Source: an uncultured Alphaproteobacteria bacterium (GTDB lineage: Bacteria; Pseudomonadota; Alphaproteobacteria; RF32; CAG-239). From it: a DNA stretch of 64,000 bases. The DNA is taken from the NCBI GenBank assembly GCA_944391685.1, contig CALXUM010000010.1, positions 1 to 64,000 of the forward strand, read 5' to 3'. A program made the translations under genes and the position numbers. The stretch's first letter is position 1. Each line of letters opens with the position of its first letter. Below are positions 1 to 7,604 of this stretch, piece by piece. The notes beneath the pieces were generated by a model. The model searched no databases. It was not told the DNA's origin and worked only from the letters and a program-made list of their open reading frames with translations.

Positions 1-1986
1 TATAATTGCAGTAAAACTTATTCTATTCATAAACTTTGTTATGCATGTACAGCCAAGCCCTGTCCTTCAGGTTATACAACGGAGCATCAAAAAGTAGGAG
101 ATTGTGGCAGTAAAGGTTCTGAGGGTTGGAATTTTAACACTAATGGTTATTCCGGAGATGAAATTTGCAGTAAATGTAGTCCCAAGAGTTGTCCGGCAGG
201 GTATAGTGCCGGTATAAGTGAATGTAACGGTAGCGGTTATAAATATAATTCGAGTGGTTATTCCGGAGCTGATATTTGCGGCATATGTCCGGAAATACCG
301 TGTGCTACAGGAACTGTAAAACAAAGTGAATGTGAGGGAAGTGGAGGTGTTTTAATTCCCAACGGTTATTTATCCGGAAAAGAGGCTTGCGGAACTTGTC
401 GAAAAATGGCTGAAGGTGGAATTATTTTAACATATAACGTTTCTGCCGGTAATATTATAACGTTACCTGTTAGTAAAAATTTAAATGTTACGGTTGATTG
501 GGGTGACGGTGTAATAGAAAAAGGTGTAACGGCATCGAAAACGCATACTTATCAAGCAGCCGGAAAATATGATGTTAAAATCACCGGTTGGGCAGAAAAG
601 CTGCAAGTTGCGACATCAGACAGCTCAAAAGTGGTTGGTATAAAACAACTTAATTTATCAAGTATTACTGATGCAAAAAATGCATTTTGGAGAGTTTATA
701 GTTTGAGTGGAAGTATTCCTCATTTTCCGCCTAATCTGGAAGATGGAGGTTATATGTTTACGGATTGCTATAATCTTAAAGGAACAATTCCGGAATTCCC
801 TTCAACACTAAAAAATGCAACATACATGTTTACTAATACAGGATTAAGCGGTCAGATACCTGATTTGCCAGATCTTATAGAAGATGCATCATTTATGTTT
901 TCTAATAATAAAGGTTTTACGGGAAATGTTCCCAAACTTCCCAAAAATCTTAAAAACGGATATGCAATGTTTAGTAAGGTGCCTAATTTGACGGGAACCA
1001 TACCAGAGCTTCCAAGTGGGTTGGTAGATGCTCATGATATGTTTGCATATTGTTCAAATCTTGCCGGTCCGATCCCTGAACTTCCCGATAGCATTGAAGT
1101 AGGGACAGGAATGTTTATAAATGATTATAAATTGAAAGGAAAGCTTCCTAAATTACCTAAAAACCTTAAAAACGGATATGCAATGTTTATGGGGGTATCT
1201 AATTTGACAGGAAGTATTCAAAATATTCCTGAAAATTTAGTAAACGGCGAATCTATGTTTAATGGTTGCTCTAATTTGACGGGAAGCATACCAGAAATTC
1301 CAAGTGGATTGACTAGCGGTAACAGTATGTTTTATAATTGCTCAAAGTTAACCGGTAATGTGCCAAAGCTTCCCAGTGGTTTGACTAATGGTAGTGCAAT
1401 GTTTTTGGGTTGCTCAGGATTAAATGGTAATATTACCAATCTTCCTTCCAATTTGATAACCGGATATGCAATGTTTACAGGATGTTATAATCTAACGGGA
1501 GCTATTCCAGAACTTCCTGACAGCTTAACCGATGGTAGAGAAATGTTTTCCGGTTGCTCAAAGTTAACCGGTAATATACCAAAGCTTCCCAGTAGTTTGA
1601 CTAACGCTAATGCAATGTTTTTGGGTTGCTCAGGATTAAATGGTAATATTACCAATCTTCCTTCCAATTTGATAACCGGATATGCAATGTTTACAGGATG
1701 TTATAATCTAACGGGAGCTATTCCAGAACTTCCTGACAGCTTAACCGATGGTAGAGAAATGTTTTCCGGTTGCAGTAAATTAACCGGTAACATCCCTAAT
1801 CTTCCAAATAGTTTAACTGCGGTTACAAGTATGTTCTATGGTTGCAGTGGTTTAACCGCTGTAAGCACTGTTAACGGACAATATCCTTACCAATATTTAA
1901 CTAAAGTAACTTCATCTAGCAATTTTGTTACAGGTTGTAGTTCTGCGGTAAGACAATACTTTCCAACTTCTTGGGGGGGGGACTAA
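1..1986 (+). CDS. mosaic surface protein, 5' end outside window (Cys-rich repeats + PKD-like + LRR-like repeats)
   Basis: The frame is open from base 1, so this is the last 661 residues of a longer protein. Residues 1-135 are Cys-rich repeats of about 40 residues with CPxGY and GYSGxxxCGxC signatures. Residues about 139-205 look PKD-like (VDWGDG, then HTY and AGKYDVKI). Residues about 220-620 hold some 16 repeats of 24 residues of the type LTGxIPxLPxxLxxxxxMFxxCxx, resembling BspA/DUF285 leucine-rich repeats of surface proteins. The visible Cys-rich start is almost the same as residues 70-95 of the protein at 20180-22741, which has a signal peptide, so export is inferred. Probably a secreted or surface adhesin-like protein; ligand unknown. 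A run of nine G precedes the stop. Confidence 0.85.
   Translation, partial: YNCSKTYSIHKLCYACTAKPCPSGYTTEHQKVGDCGSKGSEGWNFNTNGYSGDEICSKCSPKSCPAGYSAGISECNGSGYKYNSSGYSGADICGICPEIPCATGTVKQSECEGSGGVLIPNGYLSGKEACGTCRKMAEGGIILTYNVSAGNIITLPVSKNLNVTVDWGDGVIEKGVTASKTHTYQAAGKYDVKITGWAEKLQVATSDSSKVVGIKQLNLSSITDAKNAFWRVYSLSGSIPHFPPNLEDGGYMFTDCYNLKGTIPEFPSTLKNATYMFTNTGLSGQIPDLPDLIEDASFMFSNNKGFTGNVPKLPKNLKNGYAMFSKVPNLTGTIPELPSGLVDAHDMFAYCSNLAGPIPELPDSIEVGTGMFINDYKLKGKLPKLPKNLKNGYAMFMGVSNLTGSIQNIPENLVNGESMFNGCSNLTGSIPEIPSGLTSGNSMFYNCSKLTGNVPKLPSGLTNGSAMFLGCSGLNGNITNLPSNLITGYAMFTGCYNLTGAIPELPDSLTDGREMFSGCSKLTGNIPKLPSSLTNANAMFLGCSGLNGNITNLPSNLITGYAMFTGCYNLTGAIPELPDSLTDGREMFSGCSKLTGNIPNLPNSLTAVTSMFYGCSGLTAVSTVNGQYPYQYLTKVTSSSNFVTGCSSAVRQYFPTSWGGD
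1395..1773 (+). repeat. two perfect 163-bp direct repeats inside the LRR region
   Basis: Bases 1395-1557 and 1611-1773 are identical over 163 bp, with an offset of 216 bp, which equals three 24-residue repeats. The flanking repeats are diverged, so this is a recent in-frame duplication or conversion that keeps the reading frame. Confidence 0.9.
1973..1981 (+). repeat. G9 homopolymer at the 3' end of the surface-protein gene
   Basis: Nine consecutive G lie four bases before the end of the TAA stop codon. A G tract this long is out of place in such AT-rich sequence. Slippage would alter only the last two or three residues and move the stop. Confidence 0.8.
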
Positions 1987-2005
1987 ATAGAAATGTAAAT
2001 CTGAA

Positions 2006-2031
2006 ATTTATGGGGGGAATCCCCCATAAAT
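2006..2031. terminator. perfect 11-bp hairpin after the surface-protein gene
   Basis: The arms 2006-2016 and 2021-2031 (ATTTATGGGGG and its complement) are perfectly complementary around a 4-nt GAAT loop. It lies between two convergent genes, as a terminator would. There is no clear T tract on either side, so the terminator role is uncertain. Confidence 0.45.
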
Positions 2032-2055
2032 GATTATAAAAGAGGTGTATTGTTT

Positions 2056-2481
2056 TTATATGAGTTCGTCGATATCAATTAAATGTTCATTCTTTTCGTA
2101 GAAATGTTTTAAGTAATTGCGACCAGTACGTTCTAATTCTTCATCTCTAATGATAGACTGATTATTATTATAGACATTTACATTTTTATTGATAGAAGTT
2201 GTATTTTCATTATCAAAAACTCCGCTTACAGCTAATGCTTCAATGCTGTTATTTACATAAGCAGTTGAGGGATTGATGTCTTTTTTGTTTTGAGAGTTTT
2301 CTTGTTCTTTTTGAAAGTCTTTATGGGATGATTGATTGTCAGGTTCATCACGCACCAAAACGTTATTGTTGGTGTCTATATTTTCAACAAATTGAGATTT
2401 TCTGTTTCCCGCAGCATAACTTCTTTCAGCTCTTGGGGCTGAAGTTGAGCTGCTTACTGTTCTAGTAGATGCAATGCTCAT
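2056..2481 (-). CDS. hypothetical protein, Asn/Ser-rich, low complexity (141 aa)
   Basis: No recognised domain. The protein is hydrophilic, rich in Asn, Ser and Glu, with no signal peptide or membrane segment. The last 35 residues look helical and charged (EELERTGRNYLKHFYEK). The start is supported by a GGAG ribosome site 8 bases upstream of ATG 2481. It stands alone between the surface protein (convergent) and the nagZ operon terminator. The sequence looks disordered, perhaps a cytoplasmic linker or regulatory protein; no function can be assigned. Confidence 0.6.
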   Translation of the reverse strand: MSIASTRTVSSSTSAPRAERSYAAGNRKSQFVENIDTNNNVLVRDEPDNQSSHKDFQKEQENSQNKKDINPSTAYVNNSIEALAVSGVFDNENTTSINKNVNVYNNNQSIIRDEELERTGRNYLKHFYEKNEHLIDIDELI

Positions 2482-2585
2482 GGATTTTCTCCAAAAAAAA
2501 TAAAGCCTTAAATTCTTTAAGCTTATTATATTATAACATATAAATTTTATTTTTCCATAGTTATTTGATTTTGTGTATAAAAATA

Positions 2586-2610
2586 AAAGCTCCTTAAAGT
2601 GAGGAGCTTT
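2586..2610 (-). terminator. terminator of the nagZ operon
   Basis: AAAGCTCCT (2586-2594) pairs with AGGAGCTTT (2602-2610) around a 7-nt loop. On the minus strand it is followed by a T-rich run. It sits just after the stop of the small gene at 2615-2788. Confidence 0.8.
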
Positions 2611-2614
2611 ATCT

Positions 2615-2788
2615 TTAGTCTTTTTTATTTTGTATTTCTTTAATTTTTTGTTTTCCGGTATTAATTACCTTTTTTATATATGGCCAAGCTTCTTTGCTTT
2701 TAGCAATAATCTGCTGGCGAATGTTATCCAAATTAATAACACCAAATAAAGCGGCAACAATAATTGCAATTAGAATCCAAGTTAACAT
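2615..2788 (-). CDS. small single-pass membrane protein (57 aa), coupled to nagZ
   Basis: A 57-residue reading frame begins MLTWILIAIIVAALFGVINL, a single N-terminal membrane helix at residues about 2-19. A basic amphipathic tail rich in Lys and Gln follows. ATG 2788 lies one base past the nagZ stop, and its AGGAG ribosome site is inside the last nagZ codons, so translation is probably coupled. The operon terminator follows directly. Position suggests a role linked to peptidoglycan recycling or the envelope, but no family is recognised. The good ribosome site, tight spacing and coherent hydrophobicity make it a real gene. Confidence 0.7.
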   Translation of the reverse strand: MLTWILIAIIVAALFGVINLDNIRQQIIAKSKEAWPYIKKVINTGKQKIKEIQNKKD

Positions 2789-2789
2789 T

Positions 2790-3875
2790 TTATTCTCCTA
2801 TTTGTTTTTGGTTTTGCATCATTTTATTAAGAACTTCGGTAGAATCATATTCTTCCTTATAGGGGCTTATCTTACCGATTATAGTTTGATATTTTTGTTC
2901 CTTTTCTTTTATGTTAGAAACTTTTTTGTTGGGTTGCAATATCTTTTTTAAGGCATAAAAACGCTCTAGTGCCTTGTCATTAAGAGAGGGACAATTATTT
3001 GCAATGTCTTGCATTTCGTTGATGTCTCCCAATGCGTAGCAAATACAGTCACAACCTGAGTTTATTGAAACTTTTGCTTTTTCTCCAACAGAGCCTTTAA
3101 GTGCTTTCATATCTATAGCATCAGATATCAACAGACCATTAAATCCTATAATATCACGAATTATGGTTTGAATTCCTTTTTTACTTTGAGTAATTGGATG
3201 TTTATCATCAACAGCAGAAATTACAATATGAGCAGTCATGCCCATAGGAGAGTAATTGACTTTTTGGAAAGGAAGAAAATCTTGCTCCAATTCTTTTAAT
3301 GAAGAATTTATTATGGGCATGTGTAGATGAGGATCTACCGAAGCTCTACCATGGCCGGGCATGTGTTTGATGCATGGTGAGATTCCGTTTTTTATGTAAC
3401 AATCAACCATAATTTTTCCTAATGTTGTTACGATTTTAGAATCATCACTTAAGCAACGACTTTTTAATGCTGGGGATGTATCTGAATAATAAATATCTAA
3501 AACGGGGGCATAGTTTACGTTAATTCCCATTTCTTGCAAATCAGAACAAATTAAATCTGTGTGTAAAGATGAGGCTTCTTTTGCATCTTTAATCGGAAGA
3601 GATCCTAGAGATATTGCTGAGGTGTATGGTCTGAATTCAGGTTCAGCCAAACGGCGAACACGCCCACCTTCTTGATCAATGGCAATTAAGACATCATCTC
3701 GTCCGATAACTTCTTTTATTTCGTTTATCAGTTTTTTCAATTGTTGTTTGCTGGCAATATTACGAGAAAAGATGTTTATTCCTAAAGGATTATTTTGGGC
3801 AAAGAACTTTTTTTCTTCATCATTGAGAGAAGTTCCCTGACAAGATAAAATTGCAGCCATAATCGGTTTATTCAT
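2790..3875 (-). CDS. nagZ: beta-N-acetylhexosaminidase, GH3 family
   Basis: Cytoplasmic NagZ removes N-acetylglucosamine from anhydro-muropeptides during peptidoglycan recycling. The GH3 signature AIDQEGGRVRRL is near residues 65-76. KHMPGHG followed by a D-x-H dyad (DPH) carries the loop acid/base pair typical of NagZ, and LLISDAIDM near residue 245 carries the nucleophile Asp. At 361 residues it is slightly longer than the usual 330-345, the excess being a Lys-rich C-terminal tail. No signal peptide. It follows the site-2 protease gene by 16 bp and forms an operon with the SPOR protein upstream and the 57-residue membrane protein downstream. Confidence 0.93.
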   Translation of the reverse strand: MNKPIMAAILSCQGTSLNDEEKKFFAQNNPLGINIFSRNIASKQQLKKLINEIKEVIGRDDVLIAIDQEGGRVRRLAEPEFRPYTSAISLGSLPIKDAKEASSLHTDLICSDLQEMGINVNYAPVLDIYYSDTSPALKSRCLSDDSKIVTTLGKIMVDCYIKNGISPCIKHMPGHGRASVDPHLHMPIINSSLKELEQDFLPFQKVNYSPMGMTAHIVISAVDDKHPITQSKKGIQTIIRDIIGFNGLLISDAIDMKALKGSVGEKAKVSINSGCDCICYALGDINEMQDIANNCPSLNDKALERFYALKKILQPNKKVSNIKEKEQKYQTIIGKISPYKEEYDSTEVLNKMMQNQKQIGE

Positions 3876-3891
3876 AATATTATATTGCTCC

Positions 3892-4548
3892 TTAAATGAA
3901 TAATGAAACTAAATATTTTGATGTTTTTATCAGATAATAGCCAAAGGGGTTAAAATCAAAGCCCAAATAGCGAGAAATCATCGGAATAACAAAAACAAGC
4001 AAAATAATAAAAATTGAGCCGTTGCGATATGAGTTTAGAAAGTTTTGAATTTTGGGATTATCGGACCAACCAAGCAATATTTTTGAACCGTCAAGCGGGG
4101 GAATGGGTAAGGCGTTGAATACTGCCAGAACAACGTTAAAAATTATCATGTTTATCAAAAACAAGGTCGCAATTCCTTGTGTTAAACGATGATCAATATA
4201 AGGCATCAATAATAGTAAAAGTGAAGATATTAAGGCTAAAAGCAAATTGGTAATTATGCCGGCGGAGGCTACCAACAAGACATCTCTTTTAGGATGACGA
4301 AGGTTGTTATAATTTACGGGAACAGGGCGGGCCCAACCAAATACAAAACCAATCTTTGAAAGTATTAGTATGGTCGGTAAAATAAGAGTGCCGAAAATAT
4401 CAATATGACGCAAAGGATTTAGGGATAGACGTTTATTTTCTTTGGCTGTTGCATCCCCGCACCAATAAGCTATATATCCGTGGGCAACCTCGTGTAAGAC
4501 GATGGCAATTATAATCGGAACAAAGTTGACCAGGATACTGATTAGCAT
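3892..4548 (-). CDS. site-2 protease family (M50) membrane metalloprotease
   Basis: Intramembrane zinc protease of the M50 family. The first helix contains HEVAHGY, the HExxH zinc site, at residues about 19-23. A late helix carries NALPIPPLDGSK, the third zinc ligand motif (NxxPxxxxDG). About six hydrophobic segments in 218 residues match the short M50B proteins with no PDZ domain. I place the start at ATG 4548, two bases after the stop of the SPOR gene. A longer reading frame runs back to 4602 but overlaps the SPOR gene and adds a non-hydrophobic leader. The substrate is unknown; operon context suggests an envelope function. Confidence 0.9.
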   Translation of the reverse strand: MLISILVNFVPIIIAIVLHEVAHGYIAYWCGDATAKENKRLSLNPLRHIDIFGTLILPTILILSKIGFVFGWARPVPVNYNNLRHPKRDVLLVASAGIITNLLLALISSLLLLLMPYIDHRLTQGIATLFLINMIIFNVVLAVFNALPIPPLDGSKILLGWSDNPKIQNFLNSYRNGSIFIILLVFVIPMISRYLGFDFNPFGYYLIKTSKYLVSLFI

Positions 4549-4550
4549 GA

Positions 4551-5507
4551 CTATTTCTTCTTTACTATACAAGAGCCGCCAAGGGCTTTGATATCGTTGC
4601 AAAGTTTATCGGCACCGGAGCGATCTGTAAATGCTCCGGCAAATAGACGATAAAAGGTTCCTTTAGCACCCAAATCTGCTGCTTCAATTTCATGTGGTTG
4701 GCCGGAAAGCGGTGAATATTTTTTAGCCAAGTCATTCCAAGCCTTATCAACCGATTGGCGGTTGGGGGATGATATTAATTGAACAACCCATGGCCCGGTA
4801 ACGGAAGCTGTTGTCGTAATAACTGCAGGGGCTTCAACAACGGCTTTTACCTCTTCTTTAGCGGGGATTGAAACTTTTGTCGGTTCTGTTGTTGGTTTTG
4901 CTGCTTCAACGGCAGGAGCAGTATCCGGAGGGGTAGAAGTTGTCTGAGCAACTTGGCTTAATGGCACTTCTTTAACCGGAGCCGGTTCATTCCTTACGGC
5001 CTGCGGTTCAGGGACAGATTTTATTTCCGCGGTTTTGATGATTTCTTCGGCTTTTTGAGTGATTGTCGTAGTCTCAGGTATTTCTTTTACGGGCTCTTCG
5101 ATGGGAGCAATAGCTTGGAGTTTTGGTTCTTCAGGCGGGGGAAGAAGATTTTCAACCACGGTTTTGCTATCATCTTTTTTCTCAATAATGTCATAAACCG
5201 ATTTATCCTGATTTAAAATTTCCATTCCACCCGGATCACTGGGTTGGACTTTAACTGCTGTTTGTGGGCGACGTATAACGGGAATTTCAACATTGGTTTC
5301 ATCTGAATAACGAGGAGATAAAACGAACCAGCCGACTACAGCGGCCATGGCAATACCTGAAACCGTGCCAATGAAAACATTTTTGGAGCGATTGATTTCG
5401 TTTTTCTTTTCCTCAAAATTTTCAAGAGGTTGGGTATTTAATTTTTGACGAAATTCATCAAGAAAATCATCACCTTGGTTGTTTTCATTCTGAAAATCGG
5501 AAAACAT
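4551..5507 (-). CDS. SPOR-domain cell-envelope protein
   Basis: Single-pass inner-membrane protein of 318 residues. A short acidic cytoplasmic N terminus leads to one transmembrane helix at about 44-63, then a long Pro/Glu/Val/Thr-rich periplasmic linker. The C-terminal SPOR domain (about 237-318, starting TGPWVVQL and ending near IVKKK) binds denuded glycan strands at division septa. This layout resembles FtsN- and DedD-like proteins. It lies between dgt and the M50 protease/nagZ genes, a common alphaproteobacterial arrangement that links it to peptidoglycan turnover. It is not asserted to be FtsN itself. Confidence 0.88.
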   Translation of the reverse strand: MFSDFQNENNQGDDFLDEFRQKLNTQPLENFEEKKNEINRSKNVFIGTVSGIAMAAVVGWFVLSPRYSDETNVEIPVIRRPQTAVKVQPSDPGGMEILNQDKSVYDIIEKKDDSKTVVENLLPPPEEPKLQAIAPIEEPVKEIPETTTITQKAEEIIKTAEIKSVPEPQAVRNEPAPVKEVPLSQVAQTTSTPPDTAPAVEAAKPTTEPTKVSIPAKEEVKAVVEAPAVITTTASVTGPWVVQLISSPNRQSVDKAWNDLAKKYSPLSGQPHEIEAADLGAKGTFYRLFAGAFTDRSGADKLCNDIKALGGSCIVKKK

Positions 5508-5587
5508 TGTGATAGCTCCTTTGCTAATTGGTAATTTAAATATAAAATTATGTTAAACGAAAAAACTTTATATTAAATTAACAAAAA

Positions 5588-6742
5588 TCAGAATCTGTAA
5601 CTTGCATCAAAAAGTTTTTTATGTTCGTCAACAGCCATCATATCTGTCATGTTGGCAATGTATGTACAGATGCATTCAGCTAAATCTTCGTCTTTGGTTG
5701 TTGAGGATATACCTTCTCTTACTTCCATGGGTAATATTTTGTAATCATTCATAAAAGCATTAAACAAGTCTTCAACAATTTTTTGTGATTTCATGTCCAT
5801 GCGGGCAACACTGGTATGAGTGTAAAAATGTTTGGAAAGAAAAAAATGTAGCTGTCTTATCTTTTCATGCATTTGTGTTGAAAAGTCCGCGGTAAAAGAT
5901 TGTTGCCGACGAACGTCAGCTGCGGTTTTGATGTTGTTTTTTTTGATATTGCGTTGAGTGTTTTCCAAAAGATCAAAGACCATGTCTGCAATCATATTAC
6001 GAGTGATGGCATAAATACGTATGCTATCGGCACAGTTAGGATTTTGAGAGTCAAACTTGTCAATTATAGTTGCAATAAACGGTAAAGATTTTAAATCTTC
6101 AATACTGAAAAATCCGGCCCTGAAACCATCGTCAATATCGTGGTTATTGTAAGCAATATCGTCAGCAAAAGATGCGACCTGAGACTCAAGAGATGAAAAA
6201 TTTTTTAGATCCAAATCAAAAATTTTATTGTATTCTTTCAAATAACTATCAGAAACCTTTTTTATGGGGCCATTGTGTTTGACTGTTCCTTCAATTGTCT
6301 CCCAGGTTAAATTTAAGCCGTCAAATTCTGGGTAGTGGCGTTCCAACTTAGTCATTATTTTCAGTGAGTTTATATTATGATCAAAACCACCAAATTTTTT
6401 CATTGAGTTGTTTAATCCACGTTCGCCTGCGTGTCCGAATGGAGGGTGTCCAAGATCATGAGCTAGAGCTATGGCCTCTCCCAATTCTTCATTTAAATTA
6501 AGTTTTTTGCAAATGGTTCTGGTTATTTGTGCAACTTCAATGCTGTGGGTTAGACGAGTGCGATAGTTTTTGCCTTCATGGTAGGCAAAAACTTGGGTTT
6601 TGCCGTCTAGACGGCGAAATGCCGAAGAATGAACCAGTCGGTCTCTGTCTCTTTGAAAAGGGGAACGAATGATGTTAACATAGTCAGGGTATAGGCGACC
6701 GTGACAAGTTGAATCTGAGCAGGCATAAGTTGCTAAGGTCAT
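5588..6742 (-). CDS. dgt: deoxyguanosinetriphosphate triphosphohydrolase-like HD protein
   Basis: Hydrolyses dNTPs to deoxynucleosides and tripolyphosphate. The HD-domain metal site is visible: RLTHSIEVAQI (first His, about residue 66) and ALAHDLGHPPFGHAGE (HD pair, about 94-95). The N terminus SPFQRDRDRLVHSSAFRRLDGKTQ is typical of the bacterial type-2 dGTPase-like family. I use ATG 6742 (384 residues); the upstream extension to 6799 is unlike the family. The ribosome site is weak. It diverges from xthA across a 70-bp promoter region and points toward the SPOR gene 80 bp downstream. Confidence 0.92.
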   Translation of the reverse strand: MTLATYACSDSTCHGRLYPDYVNIIRSPFQRDRDRLVHSSAFRRLDGKTQVFAYHEGKNYRTRLTHSIEVAQITRTICKKLNLNEELGEAIALAHDLGHPPFGHAGERGLNNSMKKFGGFDHNINSLKIMTKLERHYPEFDGLNLTWETIEGTVKHNGPIKKVSDSYLKEYNKIFDLDLKNFSSLESQVASFADDIAYNNHDIDDGFRAGFFSIEDLKSLPFIATIIDKFDSQNPNCADSIRIYAITRNMIADMVFDLLENTQRNIKKNNIKTAADVRRQQSFTADFSTQMHEKIRQLHFFLSKHFYTHTSVARMDMKSQKIVEDLFNAFMNDYKILPMEVREGISSTTKDEDLAECICTYIANMTDMMAVDEHKKLFDASYRF

Positions 6743-6812
6743 GTTTTTTTCGCTTTCAATACATATATTTGTAGTATATGATAAGATAAAATGTTTCAAA
6801 AAAGGGTTAATA

Positions 6813-7604
6813 ATGAAAATTGCAACTTATAACGTTAATTCAATCAATGCCAGAATGGAGAACTTACTTGAATGGCTGAGAGAAGAAAATCCGGATGTGG
6901 TGCTGCTGCAAGAGATTAAATGTGAGTTTAATGCTTTTCCGTTTTTTGAACTGCAAGTTGCCGGATATGAGGCAAAAATTTTGGGGCAAAAAAGCTATAA
7001 CGGAGTGGCTGTTTTAAGCAGGCATAAAATCAAAATCATACAAGAGGGGTTGCCTGATTTTGAAGATGAAAATTCTCGCTATTTGGAAGCGGAAATAAAT
7101 GACGGAAAAAGAGTTTACCGAGTTGCTTCAATATATTTGCCGAACGGAAATCCGCCTTATAATGCACCCGATGATGACAGTAAATATACATACAAGTTAA
7201 GGTGGATGGAAGCTTTTTACAATCATGCCAAAAAACTTTTGGATTTGAGAATTCCGGTGGTTTTGGGTGGCGATTTTAATGTTATTATGACTGATGCCGA
7301 TATATATGATCCGGAAGCTTTTCGGAATAATGCCTTGTTTAGGGAAGAGGTTAAACAAAGACTGAAAGCTTTGGAATATTTGGGTTACTATGATGCTTTT
7401 CGTTGCCTGCATCGCCGGACTAACGGTTATACTTATTGGGATTATGGCGGAGGAGCTTTTCAAAATGATTTGGGGATGAGAATCGATTATTTATTTTTAT
7501 CTCCAAATGCCGCTGATTTGTTGAAAAGTTGTGAAGTTGATAAAGAACCAAGACGAAAAAATAAACCTTCTGATCATACGGTTTTGAAGGCGGAGCTTGA
7601 TTAA
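6813..7604 (+). CDS. xthA: exodeoxyribonuclease III
   Basis: Base-excision repair AP endonuclease and 3' exonuclease of the endonuclease/exonuclease/phosphatase fold, 263 residues. Family motifs in order: MKIATYNVNSINAR at the start, LLQEIK with the metal-binding Glu, GGDFNV with catalytic Asp and Asn, RIDYLFLS, and KPSDHTVL with catalytic His near the end. ATG 6813 is chosen because it gives the canonical N terminus; an in-frame ATG at 6741 would add 24 unrelated residues and overlap dgt. Its TAA stop shares a base with the ATG of rnr, so the two are translationally coupled. Confidence 0.95.
   Translation: MKIATYNVNSINARMENLLEWLREENPDVVLLQEIKCEFNAFPFFELQVAGYEAKILGQKSYNGVAVLSRHKIKIIQEGLPDFEDENSRYLEAEINDGKRVYRVASIYLPNGNPPYNAPDDDSKYTYKLRWMEAFYNHAKKLLDLRIPVVLGGDFNVIMTDADIYDPEAFRNNALFREEVKQRLKALEYLGYYDAFRCLHRRTNGYTYWDYGGGAFQNDLGMRIDYLFLSPNAADLLKSCEVDKEPRRKNKPSDHTVLKAELD

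Noticed and set aside
2694..2951. Plus-strand 85-codon hydrophobic frame over nagZ and the small gene
   Set aside because: It is antisense to nagZ and the coupled 57-residue gene, which have ribosome sites and a shared terminator.
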